NCBI GenBank assembly: GCA_965216395.1
Contig: OZ244156.1
Location: 1,488,001 to 1,552,000, forward strand
Length of the DNA stretch: 64,000 nt
DNA from: CAZBXD01 sp965216395
GTDB lineage: Bacteria; Pseudomonadota; Alphaproteobacteria; Micavibrionales; SZUA-601
Direction: 5' to 3'
Part shown: positions 26,279 to 34,327 of the stretch, piece by piece
How the letters are laid out: each line of letters opens with the position of its first letter
Position numbering within the stretch: position 1 is the stretch's first letter
Position numbers and translations under genes: made by a program
The notes under the pieces: generated by a model
The model's input: the letters and a program-made list of their open reading frames with translations, nothing else
Told to the model about the DNA's origin: nothing
Database searches by the model: none

Positions 26279-28096
26279 ATGGATGAACAACAAAAAACCT
26301 TTAAAACATTTTCACGACGGATGCTTATTGTGATGGGGATTAAATGCGTCCTTTTTTCTGGGTTGGTGGCGCGGTTGTTCTATTTACAAGTTTTCAGACG
26401 TGATCAATATACAATTCTGGCCGAAGATAATCGGATCAATATCAAATTAATTGCCCCCGAACGCGGCCAAATCTTTGATCGTTTTAACGTGCCTTTGGCC
26501 AGTAATAAACAAAATTTTCAGCTTCTCATCATTCCCGAACAAATTAAGGATGGGGAACAAACTCTCAAGAGTTTGGCGCGGATTATTGCGCTGTCTAAGG
26601 AGGATCGCGATAAAATTATGAAACGCATGCGTCGGCGATCAAAATTTTTGCCCATAACCGTGGCGACAACCCTTTCATGGGAACAGGTCACAGAGATTGA
26701 GGTTAATCTGCCCCATTTACCGGGTGTGATCGTGGAAGAAGGCAAGCGCCGCTATTACCCGCTCAATGAGGCGACCGCGCATATGATTGGTTATGTGGGT
26801 AAGGTCAGTGATAAAGAACTGACTGGAGAGCCCATTTTAACCTTACCTGGTTTTCAAATCGGTAAAACGGGAATTGAAAAATATTACGAAAAAATCCTGC
26901 AAGGTTTTGTTGGCCGTACCAGTGAAGAGGTCAATGCCGCGGGGCGGCGCGTGCGGGAGTTGTCACGTCAGAAAAGTGAATTGGGTAAGGATATTCAATT
27001 GACCATTGATGCGGAGTTACAAATTTTTACTCAGAACCGATTACAAAAAGAACGCAGCGCCAGCGCCATTATTATGGATGTGCATAATGGTGAAGTTTAT
27101 GCGATGACATCATCACCCGCCTTTGATCCCAATATTTTTACGCAATCTTTACCCCAAGATTTATGGGATGATCTGATTAACGATCCGGCCAAACCCCTGA
27201 CCAATAAAGTGATCAGTGGTCAATATCCGCCAGGCAGTACGTTTAAAATGATTACGATATTAGCGGCCTTAGAAGCGGGTGTTACGCCGAATTTTAAAAC
27301 CTTTTGCCCTGGTCACTTGGATTTAGGCAATCATCGTTTTCATTGTTGGAAACCCAGTGGCCATGGTTGGTGTGGGTATACAAAATCATTGGAACAATCC
27401 TGTGATGTGTTTTTTTATGAAATTGCACAAGAAGTGGGGATTGAAAAAATTGCTGAAATGGCGCGACGTTTGGGTTTAGGCCGTGAATTGGGGATGGATA
27501 TCCCTGGTGAAAAACCGGGTCTTATCCCTGATAAACAGTGGAAACGTCGCCGATATAATAAAGATTGGCAAGTTGGTGAAACGGTGATTGCCAGTATTGG
27601 TCAAGGTTATATCCAAACCACGCCCGTACAATTGGTCACGATGATGGCGCGTTTGGTTAATGGCGGATATGATGTGGCGCCTTATTTGGTTCGATCGATT
27701 GATTCCGTGATGAAAAAACAACCCAAATTTAAAAGTTTAAATTTTAATCCATCCCATATTGATCTGATTAAAAAAGGTATGGTTGATGCGGTCAATAAAC
27801 CCAAAGGCACCGCATTTCAAGCACGTATCAAAGAAAAAGGTTTTAAAATGGCGGGTAAAACAGGCACCGCACAGGTAAGACGGATTTCTATGGAAGAAAG
27901 ACGTCGTGGTGTTAAAATGGAAGATTTACCATGGAAATTTCAACATCATGCCTTATTTGTCGGCTATGCACCTTATGATCATCCACGCTTTGCCACGGCT
28001 GTAGTTGTTGAACATGGTGGCAGTGGTTCTTCTGCGGCGGCGCCGATTGCGCGTGATCTTTTGATTAAGACGCAAGAACGTTTATTGAATATATAA
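26279..28096 (+). CDS. mrdA: Penicillin-binding protein 2 MrdA
   Basis: A 605-residue peptidoglycan transpeptidase of the elongation machinery. It has an N-terminal membrane anchor (about 20-38), a dimerisation domain with RGQIFDR, and a transpeptidase domain with the active-site S-T-F-K in YPPGSTFKMITI (about residue 320), S-C-D as the SxN motif and K-T-G-T in AGKTGTAQV (about 530). Its glycosyltransferase partner gene rodA, which normally follows, is not here; comF lies downstream on the other strand. Confidence 0.96.
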   Translation: MDEQQKTFKTFSRRMLIVMGIKCVLFSGLVARLFYLQVFRRDQYTILAEDNRINIKLIAPERGQIFDRFNVPLASNKQNFQLLIIPEQIKDGEQTLKSLARIIALSKEDRDKIMKRMRRRSKFLPITVATTLSWEQVTEIEVNLPHLPGVIVEEGKRRYYPLNEATAHMIGYVGKVSDKELTGEPILTLPGFQIGKTGIEKYYEKILQGFVGRTSEEVNAAGRRVRELSRQKSELGKDIQLTIDAELQIFTQNRLQKERSASAIIMDVHNGEVYAMTSSPAFDPNIFTQSLPQDLWDDLINDPAKPLTNKVISGQYPPGSTFKMITILAALEAGVTPNFKTFCPGHLDLGNHRFHCWKPSGHGWCGYTKSLEQSCDVFFYEIAQEVGIEKIAEMARRLGLGRELGMDIPGEKPGLIPDKQWKRRRYNKDWQVGETVIASIGQGYIQTTPVQLVTMMARLVNGGYDVAPYLVRSIDSVMKKQPKFKSLNFNPSHIDLIKKGMVDAVNKPKGTAFQARIKEKGFKMAGKTGTAQVRRISMEERRRGVKMEDLPWKFQHHALFVGYAPYDHPRFATAVVVEHGGSGSSAAAPIARDLLIKTQERLLNI

Positions 28097-28109
28097 ATTA
28101 AACATCATA

Positions 28110-28862
28110 TCAGTAGCGATAAACAACCCGCGCCACGGTTAAAACATCAACCGATTTCGCCCCACTGTCCAGCAACGCTTTGGCGCATTCATTGACCGTT
28201 GATCCGGTGGTATAGACATCATCAATTAAAACAATATTTTTACCACGAATATGATGAAGATTTTTGTCCCGTATATAAAAAGCTTGGCGGACATTTTTGC
28301 GTCGCGCTTTTTTATCCCCTGATTGGGAGGGGGTATGACGCGCACGCTTAAGCAGACCGTCTTTGGTGGGTAAGTTGCTTTTTTTGGAAAGATGGCGTGC
28401 AATCACAGCGGCTTGATTAAATTTCCGCTTTAATCGTCGAAAGGGGTGGAGTGGCACGGGAATCAGCATGTCCCCTTTTTGTAAGATTTCACCGCCGATC
28501 GTGTTGAGCCAAGTGGCGAGTAAGGGCGCAATTTCTATACGATCGCCATATTTTAACCCTAAAATAAGTGCCTTTGATTCATCATTATAAACCACGGCGG
28601 AGCGACAAGTTTGATAGAGCGGGTGATCATAAACACAGCCCGTGCATAAAAGCTTCCCTTCCGTCTTATGGGGAAAAGGCAGGCCGCAACATTCACAAAA
28701 AGGTTCTTCGATAAAATGAATCTGGGCCCAATATCGGGGCGCAATCATTCCTTGTTGATCCACAATATCCCCCGAAATTAAGCAATGCGGCGGAAGCAGG
28801 AAATTCAAAACCCCCTGACTTATATGTTTAAAACGGGTAATCCATGATATACGACGAAACAT
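28110..28862 (-). CDS. comF: ComF-family phosphoribosyltransferase
   Basis: A 250-residue protein with an N-terminal zinc-ribbon-like segment (CECCGLPFP...CTGC, about residues 58-80) and a type I phosphoribosyltransferase domain carrying the PRPP-binding loop VLIDDVYTTGSTVNEC (about 210-225). ComF proteins are linked to DNA uptake in naturally competent bacteria; the role in this organism is not shown. It converges with mrdA, 13 bp between stops, and is divergent from argR. Confidence 0.9.
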   Translation of the reverse strand: MFRRISWITRFKHISQGVLNFLLPPHCLISGDIVDQQGMIAPRYWAQIHFIEEPFCECCGLPFPHKTEGKLLCTGCVYDHPLYQTCRSAVVYNDESKALILGLKYGDRIEIAPLLATWLNTIGGEILQKGDMLIPVPLHPFRRLKRKFNQAAVIARHLSKKSNLPTKDGLLKRARHTPSQSGDKKARRKNVRQAFYIRDKNLHHIRGKNIVLIDDVYTTGSTVNECAKALLDSGAKSVDVLTVARVVYRY

Positions 28863-28910
28863 GGGTCATATAATATTATTTTATACTGGCGATGAACAGG
28901 TTAAATACGT

Positions 28911-28935
28911 TATAAAAAATGCATAATATGTGCAT
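28911..28935 (+). promoter_or_regulatory. argR promoter and probable ArgR operator
   Basis: TATAAA at 28911-28916 is a likely -10. It is followed at 28919-28935 by the imperfect palindrome ATGCATAATATGTGCAT, which would cover the transcription start. Its position fits repressor autoregulation. A 15-of-17 match lies at 49033-49049. Confidence 0.45.
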
Positions 28936-28948
28936 AAAGGGAGGAATA

Positions 28949-29395
28949 ATGCCTCATAAAATTGAAACCTTGATCAAAGATCTGATTAAAACGGATTCCT
29001 ATCGTAAACAATCCGATTTGGTCAAAGCCTTAAAAGAAAAAGGGATTGAGACCAAACAATCCACTGTGTCACGTGCGCTTAATCGTTTAGGCGCGGTCAA
29101 ACGTGTTGGCGCCGATGGACAGGTTGCCTATCGCATATTTAACCCCATAGTCAGCGGGACGGGTCATTATAATAGCGGATTGGTGCATTATATCACCGCC
29201 AATGAAGTCTCGATTATTATACAAACGCGTACGGGGTCGGCCAGTCATGTTGCCCAATATATTGATGAACAAAATATGGATGAAATTATCGGGACTTTGG
29301 CGGGCGATAATTGTATCTTAATCCTTCCCAAAACCGTTCATGACATCAAAGATTTAGAAAAGAAGTTGCGGTCATTTTTGCATGTTCAATCGTAA
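28949..29395 (+). CDS. argR: Arginine repressor ArgR
   Basis: A 148-residue transcription regulator. The N-terminal winged helix has the family pattern KQSDLVKALKEKGIETKQST followed by VSRALNRLG. The C-terminal arginine-binding and hexamerisation domain has TRTGSASHVAQYID and EIIGTLAGDNCILIL. A strong Shine-Dalgarno sequence (GGGAGGA) sits 7 nt before the ATG at 28949, so I prefer it to an ATG at 28919, which lies inside the operator-like palindrome. No arginine biosynthesis genes are in the window, so its targets lie elsewhere. Confidence 0.93.
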   Translation: MPHKIETLIKDLIKTDSYRKQSDLVKALKEKGIETKQSTVSRALNRLGAVKRVGADGQVAYRIFNPIVSGTGHYNSGLVHYITANEVSIIIQTRTGSASHVAQYIDEQNMDEIIGTLAGDNCILILPKTVHDIKDLEKKLRSFLHVQS

Positions 29396-29418
29396 AACCG
29401 AATGAGGATAAATAATCC

Positions 29419-30774
29419 ATGAGTGATCACGAAAAACCCCAAGATGAAAGCAATAGCCGTGTCAAACGGTTTGGGCGTTATGCCCGTGTGGGAACATCCA
29501 TGGGGGGATTGGCGGCTAAATTAGCCGGTGAAAAATTTTTAGGTTTAAAAATCAACCGCGATGATCACGCCCATGCTTTGCGCGGCGCCTTGGGGAATTT
29601 GCGTGGTCCCTTATTAAAAGTGGCGCAGTTATTGGCCACAATCCCCGAAGCTTTGCCTAAAGAATATGTTGAAGAATTACGTCATTTACAATCCAATGCA
29701 CCGCCGATGGGCTGGCCCTTTGTGAAACGGCGCATGAAAACGGAATTGGGCCCCAATTGGCAAGATAAATTTGCCCGTTTTGATCGCGGTGCAACCGCGG
29801 CCGCATCTTTGGGACAGGTGCATCAAGCCACATCCCATACGGGGCAAGTTTTGGCGTGCAAACTGCAATATCCGGATATGGCGTCCACGGTGGAGGCGGA
29901 TTTAAATCAATTACGCGTGGTGCTTAACCTGTTTGAAAAATATGATAAAGCGGTTTCGACCAAATATATCATCCAAGAGATTGAGGCACGTTTGCGCGAA
30001 GAATTGGATTATAAATTGGAGGCGCGTTATACGGCCGCTTATGCAGATATGTTGGCTGATGAAGACGCTGTGACTGTACCGGCGGTAATCACAGATTTAT
30101 CAACCGATCGGTTAATCACAACAACATGGGTGGCCGGCAAACCCGTTCTTGATTTTAAGCAAGCGCCGATTGAACAACGCAACAAAATCGCCATGGCTTT
30201 ATTCCGTGCATGGTATGTGCCGCTTTATCATTATGGGTTTATTCATGGCGACCCGCATTTAGGTAATTATACAATCCGTGACGATTGTGGAATTAACCTG
30301 CTGGATTTTGGCTGTGTTCGAATTTTCCCGCCTCACTTTATCAAGGCGGTTTTGGATCTTTATCGCGCCTTACAAAACGATGATCGTGATTTGGCGATGC
30401 ATGCGTTTGAAACCTGGGGTTTTGAAAACCTTACGAAAGAGGTTGCGGATATCTTATTAATTTGGGCTGGGTTTCTTTATGACCCGATACTGGATAATAA
30501 AAAACGGGTGATTGGCCAAACCAACGGCCAAGTTTACGGCCGTGATACGGCCGAAACCGTCCATAAAAAATTGCGCAACGCGGGCGGTGTGACTGTGCCA
30601 CGCGAATTTGTTTTTATGGATCGCGCGGCTTTGGGCTTAGGTTCGGTCTTTATTCATCTACAAGCGGAAATTAATTGGTATGAAGTGTTTCATGATCTTA
30701 CCCATGATTTTGATGAAAACTCTTTGGCAAAAAACCAAAAAAGAATCCTTGCAAAACACCATCTAAGCCCTTAG
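29419..30774 (+). CDS. ABC1/UbiB-family atypical kinase
   Basis: A 451-residue protein of the ABC1 (ADCK/UbiB/COQ8) family, which supports ubiquinone synthesis in many bacteria. Family hallmarks are the N-terminal KxGQ helix, here LLKVAQLLATIPEALP with Gly replaced by Ala, the A-rich loop AAASLGQVH, the metal- and nucleotide-binding motifs HGDPHLGNY and LLDFGCVR, and the ETWGFE C-lobe region. It starts 24 nt after argR. Whether it acts in quinone synthesis is inference. Confidence 0.88.
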   Translation: MSDHEKPQDESNSRVKRFGRYARVGTSMGGLAAKLAGEKFLGLKINRDDHAHALRGALGNLRGPLLKVAQLLATIPEALPKEYVEELRHLQSNAPPMGWPFVKRRMKTELGPNWQDKFARFDRGATAAASLGQVHQATSHTGQVLACKLQYPDMASTVEADLNQLRVVLNLFEKYDKAVSTKYIIQEIEARLREELDYKLEARYTAAYADMLADEDAVTVPAVITDLSTDRLITTTWVAGKPVLDFKQAPIEQRNKIAMALFRAWYVPLYHYGFIHGDPHLGNYTIRDDCGINLLDFGCVRIFPPHFIKAVLDLYRALQNDDRDLAMHAFETWGFENLTKEVADILLIWAGFLYDPILDNKKRVIGQTNGQVYGRDTAETVHKKLRNAGGVTVPREFVFMDRAALGLGSVFIHLQAEINWYEVFHDLTHDFDENSLAKNQKRILAKHHLSP

Positions 30775-30797
30775 CATGTTTTCATAATATATAATAA

Positions 30798-30803
30798 TAT
30801 AGT
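30798..30803 (+). promoter_or_regulatory. -10 box of a leaderless promoter
   Basis: TATAGT at 30798-30803, 7 nt before the ATG at 30811. No clear -35 and no Shine-Dalgarno sequence. Confidence 0.45.
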
Positions 30804-30810
30804 GTGATTT

Positions 30811-31686
30811 ATGGATTTCGGCCAAAAAGAAAAAACCCATGTGAAAGAATTTCAGCTTTTAACCATGGATCAGAATTTGATAAAAGCCTTCAATAATTTA
30901 TCAGAAGCCTTTTTAAGGTATAAAAAAGGTGGCAAACCCGATATATTTTCTATAACAAAAATTACCCAATTCTTTAATGATTGTGGTCTTTTTGAAATGC
31001 CGACTCAAAAAAATATAGAGGCAAGAATTCAACATAACACGGATATCAAAAATCTTATCCCATTTACCAATTTCACTTATTACACGAATGATTTTATACC
31101 CGTTTTGTGCTTTGACATGACAGGTTTGGCCAATGAAGACCCAAAGCTTTATAAGAAATTGTCAGAAAGCTTTGCTCAAAGTGATATGTTCATAAAAAAT
31201 TTTTATGAAATAGAGCACAGTTTGCGCGGTTTTTTTACCAACCTTGATGATTTACCTGATGATGGGTTAGATATTTATAGTTTTTACGAAGATGATAAAG
31301 CGGCCGCTTTTTATACCTATGTGAGAGAGTTGAAATTCTATGCCACTAAGACAGAATTAACCGATAAAGAAAAAATCATAGAGAGGAGAGCGGTACAGTT
31401 TTATGAGAATTTGGGCTTACTAGATCAATTAGATGCGCAGGAGAAAATCGACTCTGTTTATGAAATCGCCCAACATACGTCTTTTGACGCTTCTATGAAT
31501 AATCATCTCCCCTTTACGCTTAATTTGCAAGAAATGACAGAAGAAACAGAAATAAGTGTTGGTTTGGGCTTAGAGAGTGATATGTTCCAAAAACAGGTGC
31601 ACAAAGAAGATCAGCCGACATCTGGTGATCAAGCTATGGCACAGATTTATAAATTGATTGGTTTTGGTAGCAATTTAAAAAAATAA
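30811..31686 (+). CDS. Tandem paralogue family, member 1 (unknown)
   Basis: A 291-residue unknown protein, no signal peptide or membrane segment. It carries two copies of a module. The N-terminal copy ends in PVLCFDMTGLANEDPKLY...DMF (about residues 95-130), and the C-terminal copy in FYENLGLL...YEIAQHTSF...LPFTLNLQEMTEE...DMFQKQ (about 195-265). The same modules occur in the next two genes. A central link reads AAFYTYVRELKFYATKTE. Function unknown. Confidence 0.7.
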   Translation: MDFGQKEKTHVKEFQLLTMDQNLIKAFNNLSEAFLRYKKGGKPDIFSITKITQFFNDCGLFEMPTQKNIEARIQHNTDIKNLIPFTNFTYYTNDFIPVLCFDMTGLANEDPKLYKKLSESFAQSDMFIKNFYEIEHSLRGFFTNLDDLPDDGLDIYSFYEDDKAAAFYTYVRELKFYATKTELTDKEKIIERRAVQFYENLGLLDQLDAQEKIDSVYEIAQHTSFDASMNNHLPFTLNLQEMTEETEISVGLGLESDMFQKQVHKEDQPTSGDQAMAQIYKLIGFGSNLKK

Positions 31687-31738
31687 TCCTTGCATCTGTT
31701 TTAAAAAACATATTATTGTCATAATAAATAATACTAAG

Positions 31739-32608
31739 ATGATGAGCTTAATCATGTTTGATCCATACGAAAATCATATCAAAGTCTTTTATCCCCGAAG
31801 CCGCCAAAGCGGTTTGGCAGAAAATATCAATAATTTGGAACGGAGGTTCTCTTCTGGTGATTTATTGCCAGCGGAATTAAAAAACTTCCTTACAACATAT
31901 AAATTTTTAACGGATAATCATAAGGTTGACGATAGGGCAGAGTATTTGAGCCGTCATATCAATATAGCTGGTTTTAAACCAAATCCTTCCTCTCCTCCTG
32001 TAGTGGCTCTTTTTGTGGATATGACCAGTTTGGCTGCGGAATGTCCCGAAACCTATTTTGATCTCTCAGAAAATATGAAGCGAAAAAAATTTCATGAAGA
32101 TTTTGTGATCAAGACATCGCGTGATCATAAAGTTTTGTCAGAAAGTTTTATAAAACATGAGGTAAATCCAGTTTTTTATCAATTAAATTGCAAATCTGTG
32201 AAAGGGTGTGATCCACATAGTGAATTTTACAGTGCAATCACGGAATTAAAACTGGCTCGACAAAAACAAACAGATCCAAAAAATAGTGCGCAAGAACAGC
32301 TTTTTAAAGCGGCCAAGCGTTATTTCACCGCCCTCCAGATCATAAAGCCCGAAGCACCAGAAGAAGATATCTATGAATTGGCGCAGAATATTGAATTTAT
32401 TTACAAAGATCCGTATAAGGCTTTTATAATTAACATGAACGCTCTAACGGAAAATGAAAATCTTTGGATGTCTGTAGCGGGTGGTGTTCGAACACAAGCG
32501 TTTAAAGATTCAACCCATGAAATTCACGGCAGCAAAAAAGCGCAAAGTCATGCTGGTTTGGTAAATATTCTTTCTGATTTAGGTATCACAGGAATCAATT
32601 TTCAATGA
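31739..32608 (+). CDS. Tandem paralogue family, member 2 (unknown)
   Basis: A 289-residue paralogue of the upstream gene. Matching blocks are PVVALFVDMTSLAAECPETY (N-copy), SEFYSAITELKLARQKQ (link) and YELAQNIEF...FIINMNALTENENLW (C-copy). Several Met codons lie at the start (31739, 31742, 31754); the first fits a TAATAC -10 at 31729-31734. It overlaps the third gene by 4 bases (ATGA), so they form an operon. Confidence 0.7.
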   Translation: MMSLIMFDPYENHIKVFYPRSRQSGLAENINNLERRFSSGDLLPAELKNFLTTYKFLTDNHKVDDRAEYLSRHINIAGFKPNPSSPPVVALFVDMTSLAAECPETYFDLSENMKRKKFHEDFVIKTSRDHKVLSESFIKHEVNPVFYQLNCKSVKGCDPHSEFYSAITELKLARQKQTDPKNSAQEQLFKAAKRYFTALQIIKPEAPEEDIYELAQNIEFIYKDPYKAFIINMNALTENENLWMSVAGGVRTQAFKDSTHEIHGSKKAQSHAGLVNILSDLGITGINFQ

Positions 32609-33831
32609 TAGACCAGTATTTTCAAATTTTGCATGATGATATAATAAATATCGTAAGATCTATAACTATTCTAAATGATCATGATAATAATCATCAAGTA
32701 ATACGCAAAGCTTATAAAAAATTGATGGATGATTACGAATTATTACCTGACATTTATCAAGAGTGCCACCCCAGTTTATTGCTCAATACCGTTATGGAGC
32801 TGATTGAGCCAGTTTTTATTGAAAAAGAAGGTCACAAAGCCGCTTTTTTAATTCTTAAGGCGCCACAGGCACAGGATGATTTAGAATTTCAAGAAACTGT
32901 GTATGAATCTCTCAGCTATGCTTTTGATGGTTTAACGCAAGAAAAATATATTCGTCGTTTACGTGAAGATGATTTTGAAAATATTATGGAGAGGCCGATC
33001 AATAAGCGGGTTTTTATTGCCAAGAATGAGAGTTTAGTGCTTTCTTCGGTAAAAAAGATGTCTCATTCTAATGATAATGGGTGCCAAACCAGTGCTGAAT
33101 TTGAAGAAGTATTTGGCAAATTCTTGGAAAATTCTGGATTATTGCAGCGTTATTTCCAATCGCTGGATGTGGTCAAAGCGTCAGACATTAAAGAGAGAAA
33201 AGTGCAAGAAGGTTTTGCGCTGAATCATTATGCAGAATTCCTTGTGACAACGCCTGATCACACCTATCCGGAGACAGGGTTTATTCAAATTAATATGACC
33301 CAAATGGTTTATGAGGGTTATGATCGGGGTAAGAATAGCAATTTTCACCTTTATCGGCATATTGCGTGGGACATGAAAAGCAAGTTGTTTTCTGATAATT
33401 TTCTCGATTTTTTTGCCCAAGATCGACATATTACGCCCGTTGAACAGGACGAAAAAGATAAAGATTTAATCTATCGCCGTTTTAAAAACGATCCTGTAGG
33501 GGATCAATCGGCACAATTTTATGCCTATACAAAAGAATTGTGGTTTATGAAACGCCAAGGTTATGAAGACAATCCGGTAATGGAGCCAATGGCGACGATT
33601 TTCAAACAGGCGAAGGAATTGTATCAAGAAATAGGTCTTATAGAAAAAGCGGATGATAACCCCCCTCTCTATGATATCGCGCAGGCGGTTGTTTTGCATA
33701 CCGTCCCTTCACGTCGACATACTGAATTTGCGTTTAATGCCAAACTAACTGATAATCCTATTGCCCAAGAAAAAATCTATAAGGCTTTAAAGAACCCACA
33801 ATTTAGAGAAAAAACGCTGAGAATATCATAA
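32605..33831 (+). CDS. Tandem paralogue family, member 3 (unknown)
   Basis: A 408-residue longer paralogue. It has about 110 extra N-terminal residues, which may hold a third module copy (AAFLILKAPQAQDDLEFQE). The shared parts follow: FIQINMTQMVYEGYDRGKNS (N-copy), SAQFYAYTKELWFMKRQGY (link), and YQEIGLIEKA...YDIAQAVVLHT...EFAFNAKLTDNPIAQE (C-copy). The start overlaps the stop of member 2. No recognised domain. Confidence 0.7.
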   Translation: MIDQYFQILHDDIINIVRSITILNDHDNNHQVIRKAYKKLMDDYELLPDIYQECHPSLLLNTVMELIEPVFIEKEGHKAAFLILKAPQAQDDLEFQETVYESLSYAFDGLTQEKYIRRLREDDFENIMERPINKRVFIAKNESLVLSSVKKMSHSNDNGCQTSAEFEEVFGKFLENSGLLQRYFQSLDVVKASDIKERKVQEGFALNHYAEFLVTTPDHTYPETGFIQINMTQMVYEGYDRGKNSNFHLYRHIAWDMKSKLFSDNFLDFFAQDRHITPVEQDEKDKDLIYRRFKNDPVGDQSAQFYAYTKELWFMKRQGYEDNPVMEPMATIFKQAKELYQEIGLIEKADDNPPLYDIAQAVVLHTVPSRRHTEFAFNAKLTDNPIAQEKIYKALKNPQFREKTLRIS

Positions 33832-33836
33832 AATAT

Positions 33837-33865
33837 TTGCATTATGTTAATTAATTTGATATAGT
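33837..33865 (+). promoter_or_regulatory. Promoter of the gene at 33898
   Basis: TTGCAT at 33837-33842, 17-nt spacer, TATAGT at 33860-33865. A leader of about 26 nt follows with GAGG before the ATG. Confidence 0.6.
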
Positions 33866-33897
33866 TTTAGAGTGTAGAAAACAAAGAGGCGTTTGAC

Positions 33898-34242
33898 ATG
33901 AATGATACGGTCAATACAAATGTGAGTGATGTGGTCGTCCCCGAATTTCCATTCCAAGAAATGACGGTTAAGCAAGCGCAGGCCTATCATAACCGTCGTG
34001 AAATCTTTTTCAAAAATAATGACATGAACGTTGGTAAATATACGCTTGATAAGGATGGGTGTATCACGGATGTCGCGGGGTATTTTGGCCATAAGAAAGC
34101 GGTAATGGGACTTAAAGTCAGCGCGCAAAATTTTGAATTAACAACCGCATCTGCAACCTTTGTTGATCGAGATGAAATCACGGCAAAACAAACCCCACAA
34201 AAATCACCAGTTTCGGGTGTCTCTCTCAAGAATCTCTCGTAA
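33898..34242 (+). CDS. Small hypothetical protein
   Basis: A 114-residue unknown protein, soluble. A central part (FFKNNDMNVGKYTLDKDGC to NFELTTASATFVD) looks beta-rich and the last 25 residues are polar and Ser/Pro/Lys-rich. It has its own promoter and ribosome binding site, and lies between the three-paralogue cluster and the transhydrogenase operon. Confidence 0.6.
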   Translation: MNDTVNTNVSDVVVPEFPFQEMTVKQAQAYHNRREIFFKNNDMNVGKYTLDKDGCITDVAGYFGHKKAVMGLKVSAQNFELTTASATFVDRDEITAKQTPQKSPVSGVSLKNLS

Positions 34243-34288
34243 TTTTCAATTCTATCTCTTGCTCTTGATATCCTAATAATGGTATCAA

Positions 34289-34321
34289 AGACCCTATAAA
34301 CTTCATTTTGTTATAGGGTCT
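34289..34321 (+). terminator. Hairpin before pntAA: terminator or RBS-masking leader
   Basis: Perfect 11-bp stem AGACCCTATAA (34289-34299) and TTATAGGGTCT (34311-34321) with an 11-nt loop. It may terminate the upstream gene, but the following T-run is short. The right arm contains AGGG, the only purine-rich stretch before the pntAA ATG at 34328, so the hairpin may mask that ribosome binding site. Confidence 0.6.
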
Positions 34322-34327
34322 GTTTCA

